Assembly (NCBI RefSeq): GCF_000311745.1 | Contig: NZ_HE978531.1 | Location: 878,540-942,539 of the forward strand | DNA: 64,000 bases | Source of the DNA: Anaerococcus obesiensis ph10 | GTDB taxonomy: Bacteria > Bacillota > Clostridia > Tissierellales > Peptoniphilaceae | Direction: 5' to 3' | Shown here: piece by piece, positions 25,809-35,796 of the stretch | How positions within the stretch are numbered: the stretch's first letter is position 1 | Layout: each line of letters begins with the position of its first letter | Program-made: the position numbers and the translations under genes | The notes under the pieces: generated by a model | Databases searched by the model: none | What the model was told of the DNA's origin: nothing | What the model saw: only the letters and a program-made list of their open reading frames with translations

Positions 25809-26781
25809 TTTTTACTCCTTCTTTGTTGATTTTTCTTTTAAATTTTGCAATTTGTCTTGAAATAGAAAATTCTTCTCTTCCCATTAAGCCTTGCGGTCTA
25901 AATATCATAACAATTACTAAGATTACAGAATAAATTATCATCCTATATTCTGCGAATGCTCTTAATATTTCTGGAACTATGGTTAATGTTATAGTTGAAA
26001 TGACTGAACCTGTAAATGAACCCATTCCTCCTAAAACAACCATTACTAAAATATCAAAACTTTTATTATAATTAAATACATCGGCTGCTATTACTCCAGT
26101 TGTTTGAGCGTATATTGCTCCTGCAACTCCAGCAAAAAGCGCTGATAAAGTAAAGGCAAATATTTTAGATTTTGTTGTATTTATTCCACAGCTTTCAGCG
26201 GCAAGCTCATTATCTTTTATTGCCAAAACTGATCTACCAAATCTTGATGTCATAATTGAATACATAAATACAACGCACAAAACTGTAACAAAAAATACTA
26301 AAGCAAAAGAATCAACTGTAGGTATTCCTGCCATTCCTTGAGCTCCACCAGTAATAGATAAATTTTCTACAACAACCCTAATTATTTCTCCAAAAGCCAA
26401 GGTTACTATAGCAAGATAATCTCCATTTAACCTCAATACTGGTATTCCTATTGCAAGAGAAAATAAAAATGCAAACAGCCCTCCAATTAATAAGGCTATA
26501 AAAAATCCTGGTATTCCTTCTATTATTCCAGTTTTCAAAAAAATTCCTGCACTATATGCACCTATTGACATAAAACCCGCATGTCCCAAGGTTATTTGTC
26601 CCAAATTTCCTACGGTTATATTTAGTGAAATTGAAAGAATTATATTAATGCATAGCAAAAATAAAATTGATTGCCAATAAGAATCGATTATTCCACTTAA
26701 AATTAATATTTGAATAATTGCAAATGAAACTAATACAAGGACAAAGCTAACTAGATATGATGTTTTTTTATTTTTATCCAT
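25801..26781 (-). CDS. livM: Branched-chain amino-acid ABC permease LivM
   Basis: The 326-residue integral membrane protein has about ten helices and the family segments LGHAGFMSIGAYSAG, LRLNGDYLAIVTLAFGEIIR, the EAA-like loop (SRFGRSVLAIKDNELAAESCGIN) and VLGGMGSFTGSVI. One base separates it from livH. Confidence 0.95.
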   Translation of the reverse strand: MDKNKKTSYLVSFVLVLVSFAIIQILILSGIIDSYWQSILFLLCINIILSISLNITVGNLGQITLGHAGFMSIGAYSAGIFLKTGIIEGIPGFFIALLIGGLFAFLFSLAIGIPVLRLNGDYLAIVTLAFGEIIRVVVENLSITGGAQGMAGIPTVDSFALVFFVTVLCVVFMYSIMTSRFGRSVLAIKDNELAAESCGINTTKSKIFAFTLSALFAGVAGAIYAQTTGVIAADVFNYNKSFDILVMVVLGGMGSFTGSVISTITLTIVPEILRAFAEYRMIIYSVILVIVMIFRPQGLMGREEFSISRQIAKFKRKINKEGVKNG

Positions 26782-26782
26782 T

Positions 26783-27670
26783 TTATACTTTCTCCTTTTC
26801 CATATTTCCTAAAATTCCTGTTGGTTTTACTATTAAAACTAAAATTAATACCAAAAATACTATTGCATCTGCGTATGAGCTTGAAAGATATGCTCTAGTC
26901 ATAACTTCTATCATTCCCAAAATAAATCCACCAATTACAGCTCCTGGTATTGAACCTATTCCTCCAACAACTGCTGCTGTAAAAGCTTTTATTCCTAGCA
27001 TAGAACCTATAAAAGGAGTTATTTGAGGATATGATGAAACATACAATAAAGATGCAACTCCAGCAAGTGCAGAGCCAATTGCGAAAGTCATAGTCATAAT
27101 ATTATCTACATTTATTCCAACAAGACTTGACGCCTTATAATCTTCGCTAACCGCAAGCATCATCTTGCCATATTTTGTTTTAGAAATAAAAATTTGCAAA
27201 ATTATTGTAAGAATAATAGTTAAAACTATTGTAAAAATTGTTTGAAAAGATAATCTTATTCCAAAAATATTTAAGCTAGCTTGATTAAATAAACTTGGAA
27301 CAGGTCTTGCGTTAGCAGTAAAAACTTTTACAAATAAATTTTCCAAAAATAAAGATACTCCTATAGCAGTAATTAAAATTGAAATTGATGAAGAATTCCT
27401 CAAAGGTTTGTAAGCAATTCTTTCTATTACAACTCCCAAAAGTGTACAAGCAATAATCGCTGGTATTATCGCTAAATATAATGGTAAACCACTTCTGAAA
27501 AGACTTGTTTGAACAACAAAAAATATTGTATAAGCGCCTACCATTATAATATCTCCATGGGCAAAATTTATTAATTTTGCTACGCCATAAACCATTGTAT
27601 AACCCAAGGCTATTAAAGCGTATATTGATCCTAATTGTAGACCATTAAAAAGTTGAATTAAAAAATCCAT
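26783..27670 (-). CDS. livH: Branched-chain amino-acid ABC permease LivH
   Basis: The 295-residue permease shows FNGLQLGSIYALIALGYTMVYGVAKLINFAHGDI at the N-terminus, the coupling loop (TKYGKMMLAVSEDYKASSLVGIN) and AAVVGGIGSIPGAVIGG. AAGGAGATTTT precedes the ATG. It follows livJ after a gap with a hairpin, so its expression may be lower than that of the binding protein. Confidence 0.95.
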   Translation of the reverse strand: MDFLIQLFNGLQLGSIYALIALGYTMVYGVAKLINFAHGDIIMVGAYTIFFVVQTSLFRSGLPLYLAIIPAIIACTLLGVVIERIAYKPLRNSSSISILITAIGVSLFLENLFVKVFTANARPVPSLFNQASLNIFGIRLSFQTIFTIVLTIILTIILQIFISKTKYGKMMLAVSEDYKASSLVGINVDNIMTMTFAIGSALAGVASLLYVSSYPQITPFIGSMLGIKAFTAAVVGGIGSIPGAVIGGFILGMIEVMTRAYLSSSYADAIVFLVLILVLIVKPTGILGNMEKEKV

Positions 27671-27690
27671 AAAATCTCCTTAAAATTTAA

Positions 27691-27716
27691 GGGGTTTTGC
27701 TAATTCGCAATCCCCC
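27691..27716 (-). terminator. Intergenic hairpin between livJ and livH
   Basis: GGGGGATTGC / GCAAAACCCC on the minus strand forms a stem with mismatches and only a short T-rich tail. It may be a partial terminator or a 3' stabiliser that leaves the binding-protein mRNA in excess. Confidence 0.5.
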
Positions 27717-27723
27717 TTTTTTA

Positions 27724-28890
27724 TTAATTTTCATCAGCTGTTACTGTTGAATTAAATTTATATGTTCCATCTTTTATTTCCATCATTGATGCTGATTTGA
27801 TTGGATTATGATTTTCATTAAATTTAAATTTGCCGGTTATTCCATCAAATTCTATAGCTTTAATTTTTTCTATAATCTTATCACTTTCTTCGCTTTTCGC
27901 TTGTTCAATAGCTTGTTTTAATAAATAAATTGTATCGTATGACAAAGCAGAAAAAGCTGAAGGATCTTCTTTATTTTCTTCTTTATATTTTTTTACAAAA
28001 TCTTTTACTCTTTGGTCATCACTATCTAAAGCAAAGTGATTTGAAAAACATGAGCCTTCTACCAATCCTAATTGAGATTTATCCATTACATTTACAACTC
28101 CATCCCAACCATCAGAACCAATAAATTTTGCATCAATTCCAGCATCTCTTGCTTGTGGAGCTATAAGAGCAACTTTTTCGTAATAATCCGGAACTAATAA
28201 TACATCTGGTTTTGCTTTTGCAATTTTTGTAAGTTGTGCCTTAAAATCATTGTCATTATCTCCATAAGATTCATCAGCAACTAAATCAAGTTTTAATTTG
28301 TCTACTTCTTTTTTAAATTCATTAGCAATTCCATTTGAATAATCTGAAGAAGTATTTCTAAGGATAGCTACTTTTTTTGCTTTTTGATTTTCTGCTGCAA
28401 ATTTTGCCAATAATTTTCCTTGATAAGGATCAGTAAAGCAAGTTCTAAATACATTATCCTTTCCTTCTGTAATATTTCCTTGAGTTCCTGTTGGTGTTAT
28501 CATAGCAATTCCATCTTTTTTTGCAATTTCAGAAACTGCTAGAGCAGGTTTTGATGTAATAGGCCCTACAATTGCTGTTACTTTTTCTCCTTTTAATTTA
28601 TTGTATGCAGTTGTTGAATCTGTTATTTCTCCCTTATCATCATAAGAAATCCATTCAATTTTTTTGCCATTAATTCCACCATTTTTATTTATCTCATCAA
28701 CAGCTAACAAAGCTCCTTTTTCTGATGAATTTCCATAATTTGAAACTGGACCAGTTTGTGGTATTATTGCTCCAATTTTAATTGTGTCAGAATTCTCAGA
28801 TTTTTTATTTTCTCCATTTTTTGCTTGACATCCTGCAAATGCAAATATTGATGCAAAAGCTAAGGTCATTAATTTTTTTGTTTTTTTCAT
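27724..28890 (-). CDS. Branched-chain amino-acid-binding lipoprotein (LivJ/LivK type)
   Basis: The 388-residue type I periplasmic-binding-fold lipoprotein has the lipobox AFAGC with C21, then IKIGAIIPQTGPVSNYGNSSEKGALLAVDEINKNGG, ITSKPALAVSEIAKKDGIAMITPTGT, and the C-terminal lobe of the ANF/Peripla_BP_6 family. The start at 28890 follows GGAGGAAAAA. First gene of the liv operon. The amino-acid substrate is inferred from the permease pairing. Confidence 0.93.
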   Translation of the reverse strand: MKKTKKLMTLAFASIFAFAGCQAKNGENKKSENSDTIKIGAIIPQTGPVSNYGNSSEKGALLAVDEINKNGGINGKKIEWISYDDKGEITDSTTAYNKLKGEKVTAIVGPITSKPALAVSEIAKKDGIAMITPTGTQGNITEGKDNVFRTCFTDPYQGKLLAKFAAENQKAKKVAILRNTSSDYSNGIANEFKKEVDKLKLDLVADESYGDNDNDFKAQLTKIAKAKPDVLLVPDYYEKVALIAPQARDAGIDAKFIGSDGWDGVVNVMDKSQLGLVEGSCFSNHFALDSDDQRVKDFVKKYKEENKEDPSAFSALSYDTIYLLKQAIEQAKSEESDKIIEKIKAIEFDGITGKFKFNENHNPIKSASMMEIKDGTYKFNSTVTADEN

Positions 28891-28952
28891 TTTTTCCTCC
28901 ACATATTTTTTTAATAATTAAGTATAAATAAAGATTAAAATTTATAATAATA

Positions 28953-28981
28953 ATTATGGCACAGGATTTTCATCTTGTCAA
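28953..28981 (-). promoter_or_regulatory. Promoter of the liv operon
   Basis: On the minus strand TTGACA (28976-28981) and CATAAT (28953-28958) are 17 bases apart, 63 bases before the livJ start. The remainder of the 350-base divergent gap (28891-29243) is AT-rich and shows only the promoter of the acyltransferase gene. Confidence 0.8.
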
Positions 28982-29195
28982 ATGTTTTTTGCTTGATTAT
29001 TTTATTGTCTTTTTTTCAACGCTTATCTTGTTATTATTTTTTGATTTTTAAAATGAATATTTATTTATAATTTTATGCAAAGGTATATTTATTATTTATT
29101 TAATGTTAAATAATGCTTTATGGTTTATTTATGTGATTTTATTTTAAAATATTTATTTTACGATAGTTTACAAAGGTTACAATTTCGCACTTTTC

Positions 29196-29224
29196 TTGAT
29201 ATTTTTTATTTTTTCGCCTATAAT
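29196..29224 (+). promoter_or_regulatory. Promoter of the acyltransferase gene
   Basis: TTGATA (29196-29201) and TATAAT (29219-29224) are exactly 17 bases apart. The start codon at 29244 is about 20 bases downstream of the -10 box, so the 5' leader is very short. Confidence 0.75.
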
Positions 29225-29243
29225 AAAATTCATTGGGGGACAC

Positions 29244-31166
29244 ATGAGAAAACAAAAACAAATTGATTCATTTACTTTTTTAAGAGCTATTTTTATTATT
29301 GCTATTTCCATATTTCATTCATCAGTACAATTTCTTCCTGGTGGTTTTATGGCAGTAATTGGCTTTTTTGTAATGAGTGGATTTTTAATGATGAAAAAAT
29401 TAAATACTATAGATGATTATGATTTTAATGAATTTAAATCAATTATTAAAAAAAGATTCAAAAAGCTATTGCCAAGTTTATATTTTGTTATAAGCCTATC
29501 TTTGGTTTTTGCTTTGATTTTTTCAAGAATAATATTTCATGATTCTATAAAATCATCTTTACCTACAGCCCTTTCTATTCAAAATTTATACCAAATTTTT
29601 AAGGGTGGTTCATATTTTACAAAAAATGGATATTTTGATATGTTTACACATTTTTGGTATATATCCATGCAAGTTCAATTTATCCTTATTTTCTACTTGG
29701 TAAATTATTTGCTCAATAAATATAAGGAAAAATTTGAAAGTAAAAATGTAAAAATTTATGTTTTTGCTCTTATTTCTGCAATAAGTATTTTGTTGATGAT
29801 TATTTTTTCTTTTGATAAAAATAATATTTCAAGAATTTATTATGGACCTGACGCTAGAATAAATGCTATTTTTATTGGAGCACTTGCTTATCTTTTGATA
29901 GATTATTTTTCAAAAATTTTTGAATTTGCTAAGGAGAAAAATTTTTCTGAAAAATATATTTTGTATGCTCTTTTGTTTTTAACTTTGCTTGCTTACTTTT
30001 TTGTAAGGGGTGAAAACTTATATACTTACAGAATAATAATCCCAATCTACACTCTTATTCAAGCATTGTTAATTGGCGTGTTATACTCTTATGAAAAGGA
30101 AAATAAATTTGTAATAAATAAAAAAGAAATGGGAATTTTCAAAACTTTCCTTTATTATATAGGTCTTAGATCTTATTACATTTATTTGTGGCAATATATA
30201 ATAAGCACTTTTCTTTCTTATGCTTTTGCCCACACAAGCAAAAGTAGGATTATAGCTTATATTTTGGAAATAATTATTGTTTTGATTTTATCAGAGCTAA
30301 CTTACGTTATTTTAAATAGAAAATTTGATTTTAAAAAATATTTTATTATCACATCTGCTCTTATTTTAGGATTAAATGCTTTGGCATTTTTTATTCCAAA
30401 TCCTAAGGAAAAAGATATGAAAGAGCTTGAAAAAAGAATTAGTGAAAATCAAGATAATATAAAGAAAAACAATGAGAAATATGTAAAAGAACAAAAGAAA
30501 AAAGAGAATAAAGAAAATTTAGAAAAATCTAAAAATCAGCTTTCAAACGAAAATAAAGAAACAGAGCCAAAGCAAAATGAAAGTAACAAAGAAGATGAAA
30601 ATAAAAATAAAGAAGAAAATAAAGAGCCTGCTTTTGAAAAGAAAGCTTATGATGATTTCAACTTTACCGATAAGGAAAAAGAATTTTTAAAAAATACTTC
30701 TATTACTGCTGTTGGCGATTCTGTTTTGATTAATATTGATCCTTTTTTGAGAGAATTTAATCCAAATCTTTACCTTGATGGAGAAGTTGGCAGACAAATG
30801 ACCGATGGTCCAAAAGTATTGCAGGATATAAAAAATAAAAACGGCCTTGGCAATATTGTTCTTGTAAGCCTTGGTTCTAACGGAACTTTAAGCGAGCAAA
30901 ACATGGTAGATATTTTAAATATTTCTGAAGGAAGAAAAGTTTATTTTGTAAATACTGTAAATAGTCAATCTTGGGAGATGACTATTAATTCTAAAATCAA
31001 AAAATTCTGCGATGAAAACCAAAATGCCTACATGGTTGATTGGTATAAATTTGCAAAGGAAAAAGCAAATTTATTTGCAAAAGATATGGTTCATCCAGAA
31101 GTTGAAGGTGCAAAAGCTTATAGAAATCTAATTGAAAGAGAAATAATAAATTCTTTTGCTAAGTAA
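29244..31166 (+). CDS. OatA-like acyltransferase 3 / SGNH protein
   Basis: The 640-residue protein has an N-terminal acyltransferase-3 domain with about ten membrane helices (SFTFLRAIFIIAISIFHSS, with the conserved His of the family), a highly charged Lys/Glu/Asn linker (near residues 395-470), and a C-terminal extracellular SGNH esterase-like domain (TAVGDSVL, SLGSNG, and the D-x-x-H as DMVHPE). This is the layout of OatA, which O-acetylates MurNAc and gives lysozyme resistance. The target polymer is inferred. The start at 29244 has a GGGGGA site; a longer frame from 29196 would begin inside the promoter. Confidence 0.88.
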   Translation: MRKQKQIDSFTFLRAIFIIAISIFHSSVQFLPGGFMAVIGFFVMSGFLMMKKLNTIDDYDFNEFKSIIKKRFKKLLPSLYFVISLSLVFALIFSRIIFHDSIKSSLPTALSIQNLYQIFKGGSYFTKNGYFDMFTHFWYISMQVQFILIFYLVNYLLNKYKEKFESKNVKIYVFALISAISILLMIIFSFDKNNISRIYYGPDARINAIFIGALAYLLIDYFSKIFEFAKEKNFSEKYILYALLFLTLLAYFFVRGENLYTYRIIIPIYTLIQALLIGVLYSYEKENKFVINKKEMGIFKTFLYYIGLRSYYIYLWQYIISTFLSYAFAHTSKSRIIAYILEIIIVLILSELTYVILNRKFDFKKYFIITSALILGLNALAFFIPNPKEKDMKELEKRISENQDNIKKNNEKYVKEQKKKENKENLEKSKNQLSNENKETEPKQNESNKEDENKNKEENKEPAFEKKAYDDFNFTDKEKEFLKNTSITAVGDSVLINIDPFLREFNPNLYLDGEVGRQMTDGPKVLQDIKNKNGLGNIVLVSLGSNGTLSEQNMVDILNISEGRKVYFVNTVNSQSWEMTINSKIKKFCDENQNAYMVDWYKFAKEKANLFAKDMVHPEVEGAKAYRNLIEREIINSFAK

Positions 31167-31186
31167 CAATTAAATAATGTAGATCT

Positions 31187-31230
31187 AAAAGCGTAGAAGT
31201 CTTAGATGACTTTCTTCGCTTTTATTTTTT
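31187..31230 (+). terminator. Terminator after the acyltransferase gene
   Basis: AAAAGCGTAGAAGTC, 6 loop bases and GACTTTCTTCGCTTTT are followed by a T-run. Confidence 0.85.
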
Positions 31231-31361
31231 TGAAAATTTTCATTTTAAAATCTCTATACTTTTTTAATAAAAAAATTATTTGAAATAATTTACAAATTTA
31301 AAATGGACTTTATCAATAGCCTAAGAATATTTTTGTCGTATAATAGCAAATGAGGTGAATT

Positions 31362-32270
31362 ATGATAGATTATTTAAAAGAAATAAATTTAGATCAAAAT
31401 TTAATAGATAAAATAATAGAATTTAGAAAAGCAAATATAGATGAAGAAGACAAGGATAGGATTGTTAAACCAGAATTTAAATATTATGGAGAAGATGTTT
31501 TGAAAAAAGCAATCACTGCTATTCTTTCTGGAAAAAATATTTTACTTTCTGGCCCAAAAGCTACAGGAAAAAATGTTCTTGCTCAAAATCTTTCTTATAT
31601 TTTTAATCGTCCATCATGGGATATTTCTTTTCATGTAAATACTGATTACAATTCCTTGGTTGGAGCCGACACTTTTAAAGACGGAAAAGTTGTTTTTAGA
31701 AAGGGTCCTGTTTATGAATGTGCAAAAAAAGGTGGATTTGGAGTTTTAGATGAAATAAATATGGCAAAAAATGAAGCGATTTCTGTCCTTCATGCAAGCT
31801 TAGACCACAGACGTGTTATTGATATCCCAGGCTATGACAAAATAAAACTTGACGATAAGACAAGATTTATTGCAACAATGAATTATGGTTATGTTGGAAC
31901 AAGAGAAGTAAATGAGGCACTTGCATCAAGATTTATGGTTATAAATATGCCAAATATTACGAGAGAAAATTTAAAACATTTACTAAAGGATAAATTTCCA
32001 AAATTAAAGGAAAAATATATGAATACTTTTATAGACATTTTTGAATCTCTCCAAGAAAAAAGTGAAAATTCAGAAATTTCTACAAAATCAGTCGACCTTA
32101 GGGGACTAATTTCTGCAATTGAAACTATGGAAATTGGACTTAATCCATATGATGCAATTGAAATGGGACTTATCAATAAATCTTTTGATGAATTTGAAAG
32201 AGAGCTTGTAAGAGATAGCGTTGACTCAAAACTTCCAAAAGAAATCAAAGAGAGTGTATTTGATGACTGA
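31362..32270 (+). CDS. MoxR-family AAA+ ATPase
   Basis: The 302-residue AAA+ protein has a Walker A loop GPKATGKN (Asn where Ser/Thr is usual), Walker B GFGVLDEINMAK, the MoxR helix insert (NTDYNSLVGAD), sensor 1 FIATMNYG and the arginine finger region NEALASRFMVINMP. MoxR ATPases work with VWA partners to remodel or load metal into target proteins; the next gene encodes such a partner (8-base overlap). The target is unknown. GAGGTGA precedes the ATG, and a TATAAT at 31339-31344 may be the -10 box, without a clear -35. Confidence 0.9.
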   Translation: MIDYLKEINLDQNLIDKIIEFRKANIDEEDKDRIVKPEFKYYGEDVLKKAITAILSGKNILLSGPKATGKNVLAQNLSYIFNRPSWDISFHVNTDYNSLVGADTFKDGKVVFRKGPVYECAKKGGFGVLDEINMAKNEAISVLHASLDHRRVIDIPGYDKIKLDDKTRFIATMNYGYVGTREVNEALASRFMVINMPNITRENLKHLLKDKFPKLKEKYMNTFIDIFESLQEKSENSEISTKSVDLRGLISAIETMEIGLNPYDAIEMGLINKSFDEFERELVRDSVDSKLPKEIKESVFDD

Positions 32271-33990
32271 TACTTTTGAAAAGTTAAGGGCTATGAATGT
32301 GATTTGGGATTTTGCTGATGATTATAAAATTTTTCCAAAATCCTACTATCCCATGGATAAAAATTACAAAAATATAATTGAAGGATACAAGTTTAAAAAT
32401 TTTAGGCTTGATTTATTTTCTTCATTTTTTTCTTATTTAAAAAAAGACAACCCTTTTTTTGAAGAATTTAAGGCAATCACCCTTCTTTTGTTGGAAGATT
32501 TAGCCTACAGAAAATTAGAAAAAACTAATCTTGTAATAAAAGATTTAAGAAAATCTTACGCCAAAAAAATTCTCGACAAATACCAATACAAAAAAGAAAC
32601 CGACAATGTTTCCGAACAAATTGAAAAGGCCTACTATGGGAAAATTTTTAATAAACCCATAACAGAAGCTAAACTTGTAAGAGATTTTTATGCTGAACTT
32701 TTTTCTATTGATACCTATAAATCAAGTGAAATAATTGACAAACTTAATGAACTTTTTAAAAAATATTTTCTTTTTGAAAGATTTGACCAATACAACGAAC
32801 TTTTTGATCAAATGGTAAAGGAAGAAAAACCTAAAAATTTTGACCATGATGATTTGGAAGATGCTGATATTGAAAAAAATATTGAAGACCAATTTCAAAT
32901 CCAATCTGCAGAATTTAATGGTTATATTTATTTCGAAGAAAAAAAAGAAGATATGAACAAGGATATATTTATCTTTGAAAAATCCGATAAGGAAAAAGAA
33001 AAAAGAGAAGATTCCTTTATAGAGGATTTTTATGGAAAACTTTCTATAAGCAAAAAAAGACAAGAACTTTTGGAAAAAGAACTTGCCAAGGGTATCCATA
33101 AGTCAAAAAAATTATATTTTACCAAGGGAGAATACACCGATTCTCCAAATGCAAAATTCAATCAGAAAGTCAGAAAAAAACAAAAGGAAAAAACAAAAGA
33201 ATATATTGAAAATAATCTTTCAATAAACAACAGAGCTGTAAATGAGCTTACAAGAACTATAGAAAATTCTTTGGCAAATCACGAAGAAGATGAACTTTAC
33301 AGAAAAAATTATGGACTTTTAGATTCTGTTAATGTTTGGAGAGCTCCTGTATTAAATGAATCCAAAGTGTTTTTTTCAAATAACAAAGACCCAAAACCAA
33401 AATTTCAAATGGATTTACTAATTGATGGATCAGCAAGCCAAATTCAAAGGCAAAATCTCGTAGCAAACCAGGCTTTTATAATTGCAAATGCCATGGATAA
33501 GGTAAATATTCCAATAAGAGTTTCTTCATTTTCTACTTTGAGAGATTATACAGTTTTTAATATGTACAGAGATTTTAAAGACAAGGGCAATAATGAAAGT
33601 ATTTATAATTTTTTCGCTTCCGGTGCAAACAGAGATGGACTTGCCTTTAAAACAATCCACAAATTAATCAATGAAGATAAAAATGAAAGCGTAAGAAAAA
33701 TTTTAATAATTTTATCAGACGGTCGCCCAAACGATGAAAAACACAATATAAATACAGTAAACGCAAAAATCAAAGATCAATATATAGACAAAAAGGCGGT
33801 TGATGATACTGCAAAAGAAATAAGAGCATTAAAAAGCGATGGAATCCAAGTTTTGGGAGTTTTTACTGGAGAAGATGAAGATATAGAAAATGCAAAATTA
33901 ATCTATGGAGCAGATTTTTGTAGGATAAAAAATTTAGACAATTTCTCCAAAATTGTTTCAATTTATATGAAAAATTTAATAGCAAATTAA
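32263..33990 (+). CDS. VWA-domain partner of the MoxR ATPase (CobT/NorD-like)
   Basis: The 575-residue protein has a large charged N-terminal region with acidic stretches (residues about 190-280) and a C-terminal von Willebrand A domain with the MIDAS start DGSAS (LLIDGSASQIQ), the SSFSTLRDYT strand, the Thr-equivalent ANRDGLAF and ILIILSDGRPND. This is the NorD/CobT arrangement. The ATG at 32263 lies inside the end of the ATPase gene (GATGACTGA), so translation is coupled; an upstream TTG frame is not needed. Target complex unknown. Confidence 0.87.
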   Translation: MTDTFEKLRAMNVIWDFADDYKIFPKSYYPMDKNYKNIIEGYKFKNFRLDLFSSFFSYLKKDNPFFEEFKAITLLLLEDLAYRKLEKTNLVIKDLRKSYAKKILDKYQYKKETDNVSEQIEKAYYGKIFNKPITEAKLVRDFYAELFSIDTYKSSEIIDKLNELFKKYFLFERFDQYNELFDQMVKEEKPKNFDHDDLEDADIEKNIEDQFQIQSAEFNGYIYFEEKKEDMNKDIFIFEKSDKEKEKREDSFIEDFYGKLSISKKRQELLEKELAKGIHKSKKLYFTKGEYTDSPNAKFNQKVRKKQKEKTKEYIENNLSINNRAVNELTRTIENSLANHEEDELYRKNYGLLDSVNVWRAPVLNESKVFFSNNKDPKPKFQMDLLIDGSASQIQRQNLVANQAFIIANAMDKVNIPIRVSSFSTLRDYTVFNMYRDFKDKGNNESIYNFFASGANRDGLAFKTIHKLINEDKNESVRKILIILSDGRPNDEKHNINTVNAKIKDQYIDKKAVDDTAKEIRALKSDGIQVLGVFTGEDEDIENAKLIYGADFCRIKNLDNFSKIVSIYMKNLIAN

Positions 33991-34050
33991 AATTGGCTGG
34001 CAAAAAATTATAAACTATAATAATTTATAATTTTTACCAGCCTTTTAAAT
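33991..34050. terminator. Bidirectional terminator, VWA gene / murJ
   Basis: GGCTGG plus an A/T stem on the left pairs with the complementary arm ending in CCAGCC, flanked by A-rich and T-rich tracts between convergent genes. Confidence 0.85.
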
Positions 34051-34056
34051 TATTTT

Positions 34057-35583
34057 TTATTTTTTCTTAGAAAATTTATGGTAAAGACGATTTACCATTT
34101 TCATAACTTCAGGAATTCTTGCAAATAAAATTGTAAGCGCATAAAATATTGCTGCTATTATTATTGCAATAAACATAGCCAGAAGATATGACAATTTCCC
34201 ACTCAAATTTCCATAAATTGCACTTGCAATTAGTCCCATTAAAATTGATAAAACTGTAATTTTTATCAAAGATTTTAAAGAACTTTTAAAATTAATTCTT
34301 CCAAAATTTTTCCTAAATTTTATTAACATCATAATTGCACCAGCCGCAGCAGAAATTGCAGTTGCTAGGGCAAGACCTTGAATGTCAAAAAATTGTATCA
34401 ATATAAAATTCAATATTACATTTATTATTTGTTGGATAACTACAATTATTACTGGCGATTTTGAATCTCCAACTGCATAAAATCCCTTGTCGATTACATC
34501 AGAAAATGATTGAAAAATAACAAATGGCGCATAGGCAATTAGCATGGATGCTGTAACTACTACAGATTTATTATCAAAAGCTCCCCTTTGATAAACCAAT
34601 TTTATTATTGGCTCTGCCAAAGACATCATTCCAATTGTTGCTGGTATTACCAAAAGCATAGTCAAAACTATAGCTGAATTTATTTGAATTTTCATATTTT
34701 CTATATCGCCTTTTTGTCCCAAATGTGAAATGGTAGGAAATATTGAAGTTGTAACTGAAACTGTTATTACTCCTGTAATCAGTGCCAAAAGTGTTTTTGA
34801 ATATCTCAAAAATGATATTGATGCATTTCCAAAAAAGTATGATGCCATAGAATTATCTACTGTAAGAGCTATCTCTCCTGCAGCTGATGAAACTATAACA
34901 GGAATTGCAATCATAATTAAAGATTTAATATATTTATTGTGAATATCTATTTTTTTCTTGTATTTATATCCATGCTCCCTATTTGCCTTAGGAAACATTA
35001 TATATTGCAAAACATTTCCCAACAAACAACCTATAGCAAGTAGGTAAGGATTTTTGGCAAGTCCACTTATAATTGTAAATGTAATTATAATTATATTCAT
35101 AATCAAGCCAGTTACAGCTGGAATAAAAAAATTGCCTTTTAAATTTAAATATCCCCTAAAAACAGCTGAATATAAATATGCAAATATTGCAAACATTATA
35201 ATTCTTGTAAAAACTATGGCAGTATGTAAAAGTTCGCCTTTTAAATCTGGTGAAAATAATTTACAAAATGCTCCAGCAAAAATAAAACCAAAAATAACTG
35301 CTAAAAGACCAAATACCATCAAGATATTAAAAATATTTGATGTGAATTCTTCAGCAACCTCTTCGCCTTCTTCATTTTTTGCCTTGGTATAAATTGGAAT
35401 AAAACCATAAATGATACCCGACGCAACAAAATTTGCTATTACTACAGGAAGAGTATTAGCAACAGCATAAATTGCAACTATATCCCCCGCTCCATAAAAA
35501 TAAGCCATAACAGATTCTCTCAAAAATCCAAAAACTTTAGAAAGAATTGTTACAAGCATTAACATAAAAGCAGTTTGTCCCAT
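34057..35583 (-). CDS. murJ: Lipid II flippase MurJ
   Basis: The 508-residue MOP-superfamily exporter moves lipid II across the membrane. It has the N-terminal TILSKVFGFLRESVMAYFYGAGDIVAIY, the NFVASGIIYGFIPIY segment, the charged central-cavity residues, and about 14 helices; the length is normal. GAGAGGTAA precedes the ATG. Monocistronic; a gap of about 170 bases upstream separates it from the VanY-like gene's terminator. Confidence 0.93.
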   Translation of the reverse strand: MGQTAFMLMLVTILSKVFGFLRESVMAYFYGAGDIVAIYAVANTLPVVIANFVASGIIYGFIPIYTKAKNEEGEEVAEEFTSNIFNILMVFGLLAVIFGFIFAGAFCKLFSPDLKGELLHTAIVFTRIIMFAIFAYLYSAVFRGYLNLKGNFFIPAVTGLIMNIIIITFTIISGLAKNPYLLAIGCLLGNVLQYIMFPKANREHGYKYKKKIDIHNKYIKSLIMIAIPVIVSSAAGEIALTVDNSMASYFFGNASISFLRYSKTLLALITGVITVSVTTSIFPTISHLGQKGDIENMKIQINSAIVLTMLLVIPATIGMMSLAEPIIKLVYQRGAFDNKSVVVTASMLIAYAPFVIFQSFSDVIDKGFYAVGDSKSPVIIVVIQQIINVILNFILIQFFDIQGLALATAISAAAGAIMMLIKFRKNFGRINFKSSLKSLIKITVLSILMGLIASAIYGNLSGKLSYLLAMFIAIIIAAIFYALTILFARIPEVMKMVNRLYHKFSKKK

Positions 35584-35744
35584 AATTACCTCTCTTTTTT
35601 AATTTATAAATTTTATTATATCTGTAAAAAATCTTCTTTCAATGGATAAATTTATCCATAAATAAGTCTATTATCTTAGAAAATTTTACGATAATTTTAT
35701 AAACTCTTTATTTTTCTTTAATCTTATTTATTGTTTAAAAAAAT

Positions 35745-35790
35745 TAAAAATAAAAATAAGCACAAGAAATAAAGCTATCACTTGTGCTAT
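35745..35790 (-). terminator. Terminator after the VanY-like gene
   Basis: On the minus strand AGCACAAG, a 14-base loop and CTTGTGCT are followed by T-rich sequence, just behind the stop codon at 35797. Confidence 0.75.
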
Positions 35791-35796
35791 AATTTA

